A DNA stretch of 64,000 nucleotides from Eubacteriales bacterium mix99 (GCA_038396605.1 CP121690.1:714500-778499); one strand, 5' to 3'. Numbered from the stretch's first letter, positions 1 to 9,068 are shown. Program-made: numbers and translations. The notes: generated by a model not told the origin, from the letters alone.

Positions 1-688
1 CGGACTGCAATTCTATGGCATCTTCCCTGATTTTACGGACTCCATCCCCCAGGATCAGGTTGACCCCATGATCCAGCATTTCCTTGTGAAGTATCTGGGC
101 CATATCGTAATCAAAGGGCGTCAGAATCTGATCGAGAGCCTCCACAAGACTGACCTGTTTTCCGGAAAGAATCAGATTTTCCGTCACTTCCACACCGATA
201 AAGCCGCCACCGACAACTGCCACGTTGTTAACATCATTGGCGGTAAGATAATCGTCCAGCTTCCGGATATCCACAACATTCCGGATGGTAAAAACATTCG
301 GACCTTCAGCGCCTTCCATACTTTTCGGACGGATGGGGGCTGCACCCGGCGAAAGGACAAGCTTATCATAGGATTCCTTATATTCCTCATTCGTTTCCAG
401 GTTTCGGACCACGATTGTCTTGTCCTTCCGGATAATCCTGGTCACCTCACAGTTTACTCTCGCTTCAATGCGATACTGCTTCCGGAACTGGTCCGGGCTC
501 ATCAGGACAAGTGCGCTGCTTACCTGTACCGTTCTGCTTAAATAATAGGGCAGTGCACAATTGGAGAAGGAAACGTGAGGCCCTTTTTCAAACATAATGA
601 TTTCAGCCTGTTCATCCAGTCTGCGCGCTCTTGCGGCAACGGAAGCCCCTCCGGCCACCCCGCCTACAATCAATATTCTTTTACCCAT
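1..688 (-). CDS. CoA-disulfide reductase-like FAD/NAD(P) oxidoreductase (C-terminus beyond window)
   Basis: This is the N-terminal 229 residues of a pyridine nucleotide-disulfide oxidoreductase of the CoA-disulfide reductase/NADH oxidase group. Visible are the first dinucleotide fold (VGGVAGG, residues 8-14), a single redox cysteine at residue 44 in SNCALPYY (the position of the active Cys in CoA-disulfide reductases), and the second Rossmann motif VVGGGFIGVE near residue 160. Such enzymes reduce CoA disulfide, persulfides or polysulfides with NAD(P)H in the cytoplasm. The ATG at 688 follows AGAGGAGC. It is the last visible gene of the sulfur operon, 43 bp after the YeeE-type transporter, so persulfide or polysulfide reduction is a reasonable inference; the substrate cannot be read from sequence. 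A C-terminal rhodanese domain, common in relatives, would lie outside the window. Confidence 0.85.
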   Translation of the reverse strand, partial: MGKRILIVGGVAGGASVAARARRLDEQAEIIMFEKGPHVSFSNCALPYYLSRTVQVSSALVLMSPDQFRKQYRIEARVNCEVTRIIRKDKTIVVRNLETNEEYKESYDKLVLSPGAAPIRPKSMEGAEGPNVFTIRNVVDIRKLDDYLTANDVNNVAVVGGGFIGVEVTENLILSGKQVSLVEALDQILTPFDYDMAQILHKEMLDHGVNLILGDGVRKIREDAIELQS

Positions 689-731
689 ATATTACAGCTC
701 CTCTTTTCATATCTTCTATCAGGAAATCTGC

Positions 732-2006
732 CTAATCCCCTGAAACTTTTTTGGCAAACACGTTGCCTGCAATTCCGCCCAGGACCAGGAAAATAAGAAA
801 TATCCAGCCCGAGAGGGAAAAGTTCGCAATCGGGGTATAGAGAGCACCCACGTTGCAGCCATTCGAAAACCGTGTGCCGACGCCCATGGCAAGTCCTCCC
901 AGGGCATAGACCAATACTTCTCGGAACGAAAGATGCAATCCCTCACGGAACGATTTTGTAAAGCTGCCTGCTGTCAGCAGGTAAATGGCAGTGCCAAGAA
1001 TAATGCCAAAATTCTGCACGGAACCCCCGTGCTGGAAAAAAGGCTGGAGATAAGCACCCGGTTCCATTTTAGCAAAGTCTGCCACGGACTGCGGTGAAAC
1101 CCCAAAAGCCATCAACAATTTTCCGAACCAGATCCCGTATGGCGTGGAGGCCCCCCAGCCGGCCTTTGTGATTCCCATCAGAATGGCAAACAAAACGCTG
1201 AGGGCAATGGCTCCTTCCTTCAACGTCCAGGGCTTCACAAAAAGGCGCTGATAGGTCTGCTCACTGAACAGTTTGTAGTCTTTACTGTCGGATTCCTCCG
1301 GCTTATCCTGCATGATTTCCGTATCACAGCCGGTAAAGGTGTGATTTGCCTTACGCTTTTTTTCATAAAGATAAGAAACTGCAATCACGATCCCGCAAAG
1401 CAGGGCGGTCAGGAGTATCGCACCCAAATATCCATTCAGACCGTCCCATGAAAACAAATCCGGGAAGAAGACGCCGCCTTTTTTCAATTTTTCTCCGACC
1501 GGTGTGGATACCCAGGAATCTTTTACCCAGGATGCGGTATTTTGAACCGGAAATCCCAGATAAACTCCCATGCCAAAGAACAACAGTGTTATAAGCGCCC
1601 GCGGAAATCCCGTCACCAGGTCCGTGAGTACACCAGAAGCACAGCAGGAGGAAAGTGCCATCCCAAAGCCGAACAGTACCCCACCGAGCATCAGTCCAAA
1701 ATTGACCGGATTAACCCACAGATCATACGCAGTGGGATCCGAATTCATTAGAAATGCAGCACTCAACACGCTGCTGACAAGAAACATAAACATCATCGTT
1801 CTCATCAGTTTGGTCGATCCGGTACGGTACGCGCGGTTGACACTTCCCGCAAATCCTGTGTAAGCCCTTGTCAGCGCGTATCCAAGTCCCATGCCAACCA
1901 CCAGCCGGAACAGGATACCGGACTTTAAAAAATTCTTTCCAAGTGCCAGAGCTGCCACAAAAACAGCAACTCCAAAAATTCGTTCTTTCTTTTCCATTTT
2001 TTCCAA
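732..2006 (-). CDS. YeeE/YedE (TsuA-like) sulfur-compound transporter
   Basis: A 424-residue polytopic membrane protein with the two-fold repeat of the YeeE/YedE family. Each half has a Gly- and Cys-bearing segment: SSCCASGVLTDL near residue 122 and the C-terminal FSNGCNVGALYTP, matching the conserved cysteine loops that pass thiosulfate in E. coli TsuA. Loops between helices are charged (KKRKANH and a following acidic stretch near residue 220), probably cytoplasmic. It sits between the sulfonate-type ABC ATPase and the CoA-disulfide-reductase-like gene, all on one strand with short gaps, so it probably imports thiosulfate or another sulfane-sulfur compound. The family call is secure; the substrate is inferred. 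Confidence 0.88.
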   Translation of the reverse strand: MEKMEKKERIFGVAVFVAALALGKNFLKSGILFRLVVGMGLGYALTRAYTGFAGSVNRAYRTGSTKLMRTMMFMFLVSSVLSAAFLMNSDPTAYDLWVNPVNFGLMLGGVLFGFGMALSSCCASGVLTDLVTGFPRALITLLFFGMGVYLGFPVQNTASWVKDSWVSTPVGEKLKKGGVFFPDLFSWDGLNGYLGAILLTALLCGIVIAVSYLYEKKRKANHTFTGCDTEIMQDKPEESDSKDYKLFSEQTYQRLFVKPWTLKEGAIALSVLFAILMGITKAGWGASTPYGIWFGKLLMAFGVSPQSVADFAKMEPGAYLQPFFQHGGSVQNFGIILGTAIYLLTAGSFTKSFREGLHLSFREVLVYALGGLAMGVGTRFSNGCNVGALYTPIANFSLSGWIFLIFLVLGGIAGNVFAKKVSGD

Positions 2007-2066
2007 ACCTCCAGATGTTTCCCTATTGATAATTGCTATAAAGATTCTTCCGCCTTCTCCACGGGA

Positions 2067-2115
2067 CAGCAGGCTGCTGCACCTCCGTCATGCTTTGATT
2101 TCAGCAGGCTACTGC
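2067..2115. repeat. Pair of 14-bp near-identical repeats in an operon spacer
   Basis: CAGCAGGCTGCTGC (2067-2080) recurs as CAGCAGGCTACTGC (2102-2115), 21 bp apart, in the spacer between the ABC ATPase and the YeeE-type gene. The first copy is itself partly self-complementary. It could be an intercistronic mRNA structure, but nothing shows a function. Confidence 0.45.
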
Positions 2116-2119
2116 CACT

Positions 2120-2920
2120 TCACTGCATATATTGGTTTTGGAGAATCGCAAGGATTTTTTCACGAAGCTCCCGGTATTCCGGCAAATATTCCACCCCTTC
2201 TTCCCCCTGGGAAAACCGCCGGATGAAATCCGTCCGGAATTCACTCAGAATCCTTCCCGGCCTTGCGGACATTACAAGAATCCTTGTTGCGAGGCACAGG
2301 GCTTCGTCCACATCGTGCGTAACGAGCAATACGGTGCTTCCTGTTTTTTCCCGGATTTCCCTGGTCAGCTTCTGCATATTCCGCCTTGTCAAAGCATCCA
2401 GGGCACCGAACGGCTCATCCATCAAAAGCACATCCGGCTGATTGACCAGGGCCCTCGCAAGACATACCCTCTGCTTCATCCCTCCGGAAAGCTCATATGG
2501 TTTACTCCTTTCGAAGCCTGTCAATCCGACCAGCTCAATATATTCCTTCGTCAGCCGCTGCCTTTCTTCTTTGGGAAATTTCCTCATTTTAAGGCCAAAA
2601 GCAATATTTTCCCGGACATCCAGCCAGGCATATAACGTTGGTTCCTGAAAAATTACGCCGCGGCGCCAGTCCGGCCCCTGAATGATCCTGTCGTCCATCC
2701 TGGCTTCGCCGCTGGAAGGCGGCATAAAGCCGGCAAGGATCCGCATCAGGGTACTTTTCCCACATCCGGAAGGGCCCAGAATACCAATGAACTCTCCCGG
2801 GCGGACAGTAAGGCGGATCGATTGAAGTGCCTGAATGCCACCTTCCTTTCCGGGATATCGGACATTCACATCACACAGCGAAAGGATGGGCAGCCCCTGG
2901 CTTTCCCGTATTTGTTCCAC
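2120..2920 (-). CDS. Sulfonate/taurine/nitrate-type ABC transporter ATPase
   Basis: A 266-residue ABC ATPase of the SsuB/TauB/NrtD family. Walker A is GPSGCGKST (residues 49-57), then the Q-loop FQEPTLYAW, the signature LSGGMKQR, Walker B VLLMDEPFGALD and the switch histidine in VTHDVDEA. It powers import through the permease encoded two genes upstream. The start is GTG at 2920, eight bases after GGAG. The gene follows the binding lipoprotein by about 30 bp and precedes the YeeE-type transporter. Family membership is clear; choice between taurine, alkanesulfonates and other small anions rests on the neighbours. Confidence 0.92.
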   Translation of the reverse strand: MEQIRESQGLPILSLCDVNVRYPGKEGGIQALQSIRLTVRPGEFIGILGPSGCGKSTLMRILAGFMPPSSGEARMDDRIIQGPDWRRGVIFQEPTLYAWLDVRENIAFGLKMRKFPKEERQRLTKEYIELVGLTGFERSKPYELSGGMKQRVCLARALVNQPDVLLMDEPFGALDALTRRNMQKLTREIREKTGSTVLLVTHDVDEALCLATRILVMSARPGRILSEFRTDFIRRFSQGEEGVEYLPEYRELREKILAILQNQYMQ

Positions 2921-2952
2921 GCAAAATTCTCCATTCCTAATCTACTCATAAT

Positions 2953-4014
2953 CTACCACAGTGCCTTTTCGGCATAAGCCGGGTTGACCGCCTGCTCAAA
3001 AGTCGACCGTTTCGGTTTGTCAACAAGGTTTTTATGCTGATACAGAAAATCAGCCATATTCATTAAAGAGTCCACTATTTCCCCTTTTTGAGAGGTACTC
3101 CCCAGATAGGAGGAATCCGTCTGCTGTTTGGCAGTCAGCCAAAGGGAACCCTGCATCTGTCTCCATGCATCTGCCTCCGGCACATTCATGGATCTTACAA
3201 CTGCGCTTACCGCATCATCCGGATCCTGCTGATAAAGAGCAACGGCCCTGTTCAGAGCACGAAGATACCGAGTCACCATATCCGGATATTTTTCCGTAAA
3301 GTCTTTCCTCACGATTTCGACGTTGGCAGTCGCAATTCCCTTATCCGCCATTTCCCTGCTGGAGAGAATGATTTTCCCGTTCTCCCGAAGATTGGACAGC
3401 GTAGGTTCCCATGCATAAGCGGCATCAATATCGTTTCTCTGCCAGGCCGCATACAAATCCGGCATCTGCATATCATACAGCGTTATGTCTTTTTCCGAAA
3501 TATGGTTTTGCTCCAAAGCCTTCAACAAACTGTAATGCGCCGTTGTGGCAAAGGGTGTCGCAATCCGTTTCCCTTCCAAATCTTTCACGGAACGGATCTG
3601 AGAGCCGTTTTGTACCGCCAGCCCTTCCGATTCCCCGAGAATCTCGTGAATCCAGATCAGCTCCACATCCATGCCGCTTGCAATACCCAGCGCTGCAGAG
3701 GAAGAACCCAGCATTGCAAAATCAATATTTCCAGCCACCATCGCGTTCCGGATATCTCCCGCCTGAAATTCCTGAATATTTACTTTTACCCCGAGCTCTT
3801 CTTCAAAATAGCCCTTTGCAGCAGCAACGGCTTCGTCATTTGGTATCTGCTGGGTCCCGATATTGACAGTCTTCGGCACTGCTGACGGATGCCCGGATGC
3901 AGCAGGATTTCCCTGTTTGTTTTTTGACGGATATGCTGAGCTCCCACACCCTGTCAGTATCATCAAAAAAGCCATCAGGAATGAGGCCCGTTTTAATATT
4001 CTTTTCTGTCGCAT
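2953..4014 (-). CDS. TauA/SsuA-like ABC substrate-binding lipoprotein
   Basis: A 353-residue extracytoplasmic binding protein. A lysine/arginine-rich start leads into a hydrophobic signal and the lipobox LTGC, so it is a lipoprotein anchored at the membrane. The mature part has TauA-type features: VNIGTQQIPND, the stretch GNIDFAMLGSSSAA, and AAYAWEPTLS near the second lobe. It would deliver taurine, an alkanesulfonate or a related sulfur compound to the permease. I place the start at ATG 4014 because AGGAAG lies seven bases upstream; an in-frame codon at 4044 would add ten residues without a better ribosome site. Middle gene of the sulfur operon. Confidence 0.9.
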   Translation of the reverse strand: MRQKRILKRASFLMAFLMILTGCGSSAYPSKNKQGNPAASGHPSAVPKTVNIGTQQIPNDEAVAAAKGYFEEELGVKVNIQEFQAGDIRNAMVAGNIDFAMLGSSSAALGIASGMDVELIWIHEILGESEGLAVQNGSQIRSVKDLEGKRIATPFATTAHYSLLKALEQNHISEKDITLYDMQMPDLYAAWQRNDIDAAYAWEPTLSNLRENGKIILSSREMADKGIATANVEIVRKDFTEKYPDMVTRYLRALNRAVALYQQDPDDAVSAVVRSMNVPEADAWRQMQGSLWLTAKQQTDSSYLGSTSQKGEIVDSLMNMADFLYQHKNLVDKPKRSTFEQAVNPAYAEKALW

Positions 4015-4059
4015 TTCTGTCTTCCTTTCACTCCCTGTCCGCAAGATTATCCGTTGCCG

Positions 4060-4905
4060 TTATTCTTTTCCCTTCCAGGGCACCAGCCAGCGTTCCAGAA
4101 GCTGAATGCTTCTGTCCAGCAGAACTCCAGTGATTCCCATGATGAGAATGCCCAGAAAAACAATGTCACTCCGGAAATAACGGCTGGCATCCAGTACCAT
4201 CCATCCAAGACCGGAAGTTGCGGCAACCATTTCCGCGGAAACCAGGGTCGTATAACCGACGCCCAGGGCTGTCCGCAATCCGGTAAACAAGTCCGGCAGA
4301 CAAGCGGGAAAAACGACATAAAAAAACACTTGCCTTTTATTTGCACCCATCGTGTACGCACTGTTGATATCATCTTCCTTGATTTTCATCACGGCAGATA
4401 CGCAGGAAATATAAACTGGCGCAAAACAAGCCAAAAAGAGGAGCATAATCTTTGATGCATTGCCAATCCCCAGCCACAAAACCAATATGGTGTAGTAGGC
4501 AAGCGGAGGAAGAGGGCGATAAAACTCTATAATCGGTTCCAGAACTGCCCGGAATCCTGTATTGTAACCACTTAATAAACCCAGTGGGACTGCTACAGCA
4601 GCTGCTCCCAGAAAAGCAGCCATCAATCTGCCCAAACTCGCTCCCATATGCTGAAACAATGTGTGATTTTTATACCCATTCCGGGCGATGTCCAAGAAAG
4701 CAATCCATACCGACTGCGGTGACGGCACAAGCTTCGGATCTACCCATTGAAAAGAAGTCACGAGCATCCAAAAAACCAGAATTACAACGATGGTCCCCCA
4801 CGTCAGAACTTTTTTATACATGCCGGATCTTTTTGCGGCATTCCCTTCAATTCTTTTATTTTTCCCTTCATCCTTTTGAACGGATCTGTTGCAGCCGCCC
4901 GTCAT
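4060..4905 (-). CDS. TauC/SsuC-like ABC transporter permease
   Basis: A permease of about 281 residues with six or so membrane segments of the BPD_transp_1 (MetI-like) type. The cytoplasmic EAA loop that contacts the ATPase is seen around SAYTMGANKRQVFFYVVFP, and the family-typical PLPPLAYY lies in the middle. It is the first gene of the sulfur operon. ATG 4905 is preceded by GGAAGGGAAG; an upstream ATG at 4923 would add six residues. The transcript start predicted from the promoter at 4994-5022 leaves a leader of roughly 65-80 nt. Confidence 0.9.
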   Translation of the reverse strand: MTGGCNRSVQKDEGKNKRIEGNAAKRSGMYKKVLTWGTIVVILVFWMLVTSFQWVDPKLVPSPQSVWIAFLDIARNGYKNHTLFQHMGASLGRLMAAFLGAAAVAVPLGLLSGYNTGFRAVLEPIIEFYRPLPPLAYYTILVLWLGIGNASKIMLLFLACFAPVYISCVSAVMKIKEDDINSAYTMGANKRQVFFYVVFPACLPDLFTGLRTALGVGYTTLVSAEMVAATSGLGWMVLDASRYFRSDIVFLGILIMGITGVLLDRSIQLLERWLVPWKGKE

Positions 4906-4982
4906 AAGGTACTTCCCTTCCATCTTCCGGCTTATGCAAATTATTCAGCCCACTGGCTAATATTGTTAAAATTATCTCAATC

Positions 4983-4992
4983 TCAACGTTGA
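4983..4992. promoter_or_regulatory. Candidate operator: perfect 10-bp palindrome at the +1 of the sulfur operon
   Basis: TCAACGTTGA is a perfect palindrome lying directly downstream of the -10 box, where transcription should start. A repressor bound there would block initiation. The regulator is unknown and no regulator gene is adjacent. Confidence 0.45.
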
Positions 4993-4993
4993 C

Positions 4994-5022
4994 ATTATAA
5001 AGCAGAGTAATACATGTGTCAA
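4994..5022 (-). promoter_or_regulatory. Near-perfect sigma-A promoter of the sulfur operon
   Basis: On the minus strand TTGACA (5017-5022) and TATAAT (4994-4999) are separated by exactly 17 bp. Both hexamers match the vegetative consensus in full. It reads toward the permease gene about 70 bp away. Confidence 0.85.
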
Positions 5023-5071
5023 GTAATGTAGAAATATTCCATATTAACAAGTATATCCATATAATAAAGAG

Positions 5072-5120
5072 GAAACGACAAAATCGTTTCATATCTAAGG
5101 GACGCATTTGAGCGTCCCTT
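5072..5120 (-). terminator. Tandem stem-loops downstream of oligopeptide operon 1
   Basis: AAGGGACGC (5097-5105) pairs with GCGTCCCTT (5112-5120) around ATTTGA. A second perfect stem GAAACGA/TCGTTTC (5072-5078, 5084-5090) follows. They lie 18 bp beyond the stop of the last importer gene and just before the sulfur-operon promoter, so they probably insulate the two units. The T-tract is weak. Confidence 0.65.
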
Positions 5121-5137
5121 AATCGCACTTTTACCAG

Positions 5138-6124
5138 CTACTCATTGGCACGATCGAACAGGTGACAGGCGACGAAATGGTTGTTTCCCCTGTCCTTTAG
5201 TTCCGGCGTTTCACTGCTGCAGCGCTCGTTTGCAAACCTGCATCTGCTTGCAAAGTGGCAACCCGGCCTGCAGTTTATCGGGCTTCCGACCTCTCCTTCT
5301 ATTGGGAGAACCGTCTTTCCCCTTTCTATTTCAGGGTCCGGAACCGGAATCGCGCTTAAAAGCGCTTTTGTATACGGATGCATCGGATTGCTGTAAAGTT
5401 CGTCGCTTGCGGCCATCTCGACGATATGCCCCATATACATGACTCCCACCTTATCCGAAATATGCTTTACCATGGACAGATCATGCGCGATGAACAGATA
5501 GGTGAGTTTAAGCTCCCTCTGCAGCTTCATCAGGAGGTTCACCACCTGGGCCTGTATGGATACATCCAGTGCTGATATGGGCTCATCGCAAATGATGAAC
5601 TCGGGGGCGACTGCCAGTGCCCTGGCTATTCCAATCCTCTGTCTTTGTCCTCCCGAAAACTCATGCGGGAACCTGCCGGCATGTTCCTTGTTGAGGCCTA
5701 CGAGAGCGAGCAGCTCCTGCACTCTCTTCTCCCTCTCTTTCGGATTCGGATAGAGATTGAAATTTGCCATGCCCTCCGCAATGATATCTCCGACGGTCAT
5801 CCGTGGATCCAGGGATGCATATGGATCCTGAAATATCATCTGCGCATTTTTTTTGAACCATTGCTTGTCCTTGCCGTCAAGCTTCGTAACATTCTTTCCT
5901 TTATATTCCACGCAGCCGCCCGTGGCACGGTAAAGCCCGATTATCGTTCTTCCACAGGTGGTCTTTCCGCATCCGGACTCTCCGACCAGCCCCATGGTTT
6001 CCCCTTTGCATATATCAAATGAAACGTCGTCCACAGCCATCAGGGTCTCCTTGTTTCTTACCGGAAAATATTTTTTAAGGTGTTCCACATGCAGCAATAT
6101 TTCCTGATTATCATTATCTGCCAT
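5138..6124 (-). CDS. Oligopeptide ABC importer ATPase (OppF/DppF type)
   Basis: An ABC ATPase of about 328 residues, second ATPase of the importer. Walker A GESGCGKTT, signature FSGGQRQRIGIARAL, Walker B FIICDEPISALD, and switch-His IAHDLSMV are all present. The C-terminal oligopeptide extension has four cysteines (CRPGCHFASRC and AC near the end), usual for this family and thought to hold an iron-sulfur centre in some members. ATG 6124 is nine bases after GGGAGG and overlaps the preceding gene by 11 bp; a TTG at 6130 is too close to that site. Last gene of the importer operon. Confidence 0.93.
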   Translation of the reverse strand: MADNDNQEILLHVEHLKKYFPVRNKETLMAVDDVSFDICKGETMGLVGESGCGKTTCGRTIIGLYRATGGCVEYKGKNVTKLDGKDKQWFKKNAQMIFQDPYASLDPRMTVGDIIAEGMANFNLYPNPKEREKRVQELLALVGLNKEHAGRFPHEFSGGQRQRIGIARALAVAPEFIICDEPISALDVSIQAQVVNLLMKLQRELKLTYLFIAHDLSMVKHISDKVGVMYMGHIVEMAASDELYSNPMHPYTKALLSAIPVPDPEIERGKTVLPIEGEVGSPINCRPGCHFASRCRFANERCSSETPELKDRGNNHFVACHLFDRANE

Positions 6125-7148
6125 CTTCAAACACCTCCCTTACATCATCAAATCCAAAGGCCCTCCTGGCGTTGGGATGATGCAACCAACAAGCCGCCTT
6201 ATGCGTCCCGGAAAGCTCAGTATATTCAGGGCTCATCTGCCCGCACACTTTCATACAGTACCGGCAGCGGTTGGCAAAGCCACAGCCTTTTGGCGGTGCG
6301 ATAAGGTCCGGCGGGGTTCCCGGTATAATCCGCAGCTCTGATTTGTTTTCATTCTTCAAACTCGGTACAGCCTTAAGCAGCGCATAGGTATACGGATGCT
6401 GGGGGGTGTTGAATATATCGAAAACCGTTCCCTGCTCCACGATTCTCCCCGCGTACATCACACTGATATAGTCGGCCATTCCGGCAACAATGCCGAGGTC
6501 ATGGGTAATCATGATCACGGATGTGTTGTTGTTCTTTTGTATCTCCTTCAGCAATTTTATAATCTGCGCCTGTATCGTCACATCCAGCGCCGTTGTCGGC
6601 TCATCTGCTATCATCAGCTTCGGGCTGCAGGCCAGAGCGATGGCAATCACAACCCTCTGCCGCATGCCGCCCGAAAACTCATACGGATATTGGTTCAGCC
6701 TGTCCCCGGGATTCGGGATATTCACCTTCTCAAGCAAATTGAAAGCCCTTTTGTGCGCCTCTTCCTTCGACATCCTGTTGTGCATCTGTATGCTCTCCGT
6801 AATCTGCCTGCCTATCTTCATCGTAGGATTCAGAGAGGTCATCGGGTCCTGGAAAATCATTGCCGCATCGTTCCCGCGATAGTTCCTCCATTGTTTATCG
6901 GTAAATTTCAATATATCCTTATCATCAAATAAAATCATGCTGTCCTTTTTCACTTCACCGGACGGCGGCTCGATAAGCCCCAATATCGCCTTTGCTGTAA
7001 CCGTCTTTCCCGAACCGGACTCTCCGACGATCGCCATGCATTCTCCATAATCAACATGGAATGTTACGCCCCGAACCGCATGAACTTCTCCGGCATAGGT
7101 ATGAAAGGATACCTGCAGATTTTTTACTTCCAATAAATTCTCACTCAT
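6114..7148 (-). CDS. Oligopeptide ABC importer ATPase (OppD/DppD type)
   Basis: A 344-residue ABC ATPase, partner of the OppF-type subunit. Walker A GESGSGKTV begins near residue 38, the Q-loop is FQDPMTSLNP, the signature FSGGMRQR, Walker B LMIADEPTTALDV, and the switch histidine ITHDLGIV. The C-terminal oligo_HPY region carries the spaced cysteines CGFANRCRYC and AAC. It lies 19 bp after the OppC-type gene and overlaps the next ATPase. The two ATPases are expected to form the heterodimeric motor of the importer. Confidence 0.93.
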   Translation of the reverse strand: MSENLLEVKNLQVSFHTYAGEVHAVRGVTFHVDYGECMAIVGESGSGKTVTAKAILGLIEPPSGEVKKDSMILFDDKDILKFTDKQWRNYRGNDAAMIFQDPMTSLNPTMKIGRQITESIQMHNRMSKEEAHKRAFNLLEKVNIPNPGDRLNQYPYEFSGGMRQRVVIAIALACSPKLMIADEPTTALDVTIQAQIIKLLKEIQKNNNTSVIMITHDLGIVAGMADYISVMYAGRIVEQGTVFDIFNTPQHPYTYALLKAVPSLKNENKSELRIIPGTPPDLIAPPKGCGFANRCRYCMKVCGQMSPEYTELSGTHKAACWLHHPNARRAFGFDDVREVFEDGR

Positions 7149-7167
7149 ATGCTACATACCTTTCCGT

Positions 7168-8109
7168 CTACTGACGTAATTTAGGATCGAATGCATCACG
7201 AAGACCATCTCCCAGAAGGTTGAAAGCCAGCATCGTAACCGAAATCGCCAAAGCCGGAAATATCAGCTCATGAGGATAGTAGGCCATCTGCTGCTGCCCA
7301 AGGGATGCCATTGCGCCCCAGCTCGTCAGCGGCGGTTGTATTCCCATCCCCAGAAAGCTCAGAAAAGCCTCGGAGAATATAAACCCTGGTATGCTGAATG
7401 TCGTATTTATGATGATAATGCTTAATGTATTCGGTATAAGATGCCTTGTTATTATCTTGAACGTGGGGGTGCCAAGCACATTTGCCGCCATCACATATTC
7501 ACTTTCCTTAAGTTCAAGTATCTGTCCCCTTACCAGCCTTGCCAGCCCGGTCCAGCTGGTCAGACAGAGAGCTATCAAAAGTGACGACATGCCCTTTCCC
7601 AAAAACACGGACACGATGATGACGACAACCATATACGGTATCCCGACAAGTATTTCAACGATTCTCATCATGATATCGTCAACCAGTCCGCCGAAATACG
7701 CACTTATTCCGCCGTACAGAACTCCCACCACCAGGGAAACGAGTGCTCCCACAACTCCTATCGCAAGCGATACACGGCCTCCGACCCATATCCTCGCAAA
7801 GATGTCCCTGCCGAGATTATCAAGTCCAAATATATGATCCCAGGTTGGTCCCTGGTTGGTACTCTCTATATTTTGCTCATTATACGGATGCGGATAAATG
7901 TATGGTGCGAATATACACATCAGTATAATGAATATAAGAAGAAACAGGCTGGCCATTGCGACTTTGTTCTTTTTCAGTCTGCGGACCGCATCCTGCCAGT
8001 AGGAGATGCTTGGACGCATCAACTTTTCCGACCGCTGCTCATTTACGCCGACTCGTGTGAACATTTCCATATCCAATTTTGTTGCGTCTGTCTCTGACAA
8101 AGAATTCAT
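7168..8109 (-). CDS. Oligopeptide ABC importer permease (OppC/DppC type)
   Basis: A 313-residue permease. An N-terminal cytoplasmic stretch of about 40 residues precedes the first membrane helix; five further helices follow. HIFGLDNLGRDIFARI is the conserved OppC segment before the transport domain, and VLGTPTFKIITRHLIPN is the EAA loop. The start ATG overlaps the stop of the OppB-type gene by 4 bp, indicating translational coupling. Confidence 0.93.
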   Translation of the reverse strand: MNSLSETDATKLDMEMFTRVGVNEQRSEKLMRPSISYWQDAVRRLKKNKVAMASLFLLIFIILMCIFAPYIYPHPYNEQNIESTNQGPTWDHIFGLDNLGRDIFARIWVGGRVSLAIGVVGALVSLVVGVLYGGISAYFGGLVDDIMMRIVEILVGIPYMVVVIIVSVFLGKGMSSLLIALCLTSWTGLARLVRGQILELKESEYVMAANVLGTPTFKIITRHLIPNTLSIIIINTTFSIPGFIFSEAFLSFLGMGIQPPLTSWGAMASLGQQQMAYYPHELIFPALAISVTMLAFNLLGDGLRDAFDPKLRQ

Positions 8110-9068
8110 CTCTCCTTCTTGCCTTCGATGATACTCTTACGTACCCTCGGGTCAACCACTGCGTAAAGGATGTCCATGATTACCATACAAAACACGAATA
8201 TAAACGAAAAAAATACTGTGGTAGCCAGAATCATCGGATAATCCCGGCCGTTTACACTGTCAACGTAATATCGTCCGAGTCCCGGTATCGAAAATATTCT
8301 CTCTATCACGAACGAACCTGTTACGACTCCCGCTATCTGCGGTGCAACGATTGTAATGATCGGGGTGATCGCATTGCGCATCACATGCCTCGTTATGATC
8401 TGGAACTTTGAAAGTCCCTTCGCCTTTGCCAGTAGGATATAGTCATTGTTCAAAACATCCAACACCGAAGATCTCATGAACCGGGAATAGGTCGCAATCC
8501 CTCCGATCGATGCGGAAATGGTCGGCAAAGCAGTATACCGGAAGTTGTCCGCCAGACTGCTTCCCGATGATACCCAGCCTACGATCGGAAAATATCCTCC
8601 CGCTGCATACTTCTGCAATATCGCTGCAAATACGAAGCTCGGTATTGAGACTCCGAGTATCGCAATAAAAATAGTGACAAAGTCAATCCACTTGCCTCTG
8701 TTCAGCGCAGCTAAAATACCCAGTATGATCCCCAGTATCAGTCCCACTGCCACCGCCTGCAGCCCCAGCTGCAGCGATGCCGGAAACCTCTCCCCAATGA
8801 TCGTATTTGCCGTCAGACCCGGGGTCGTGTAGGACTCCCCAAGCTCTCCATGGAGCAGATTCTTAAGATAGATGATATACTGCTGCCAGACAGGCTTGTC
8901 CAGCCCCCATTTGGCTTTCATGTTTTCCACCACTGCTTCCGGCAGCACCTTTATGCTCGCCTGGGTAGCATCTCCGGGCATTGTGTACATAAGGAAGAAA
9001 GTAGCCGTCAGTATAATCCATAGTGTAACGACCATATAGCCTATCTTTTTTAAAATATACTTTATCAT
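8106..9068 (-). CDS. Oligopeptide ABC importer permease (OppB/DppB type)
   Basis: A 320-residue permease with a helix at residues 9-29 followed by the periplasmic-side domain typical of OppB, then five helices. The EAA loop is AKGLSKFQIITRHVMRN and the family-typical GRYYVDSVNGRDYP lies near the end. It is preceded by the binding-protein gene with a 160-bp gap in which I see no gene. Confidence 0.93.
   Translation of the reverse strand: MIKYILKKIGYMVVTLWIILTATFFLMYTMPGDATQASIKVLPEAVVENMKAKWGLDKPVWQQYIIYLKNLLHGELGESYTTPGLTANTIIGERFPASLQLGLQAVAVGLILGIILGILAALNRGKWIDFVTIFIAILGVSIPSFVFAAILQKYAAGGYFPIVGWVSSGSSLADNFRYTALPTISASIGGIATYSRFMRSSVLDVLNNDYILLAKAKGLSKFQIITRHVMRNAITPIITIVAPQIAGVVTGSFVIERIFSIPGLGRYYVDSVNGRDYPMILATTVFFSFIFVFCMVIMDILYAVVDPRVRKSIIEGKKER

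Noticed and set aside
4868-5128. Minus-strand open frame spanning the sulfur-operon promoter
   Set aside because: It reads through a perfect promoter and the terminator stems, and has no ribosome site.
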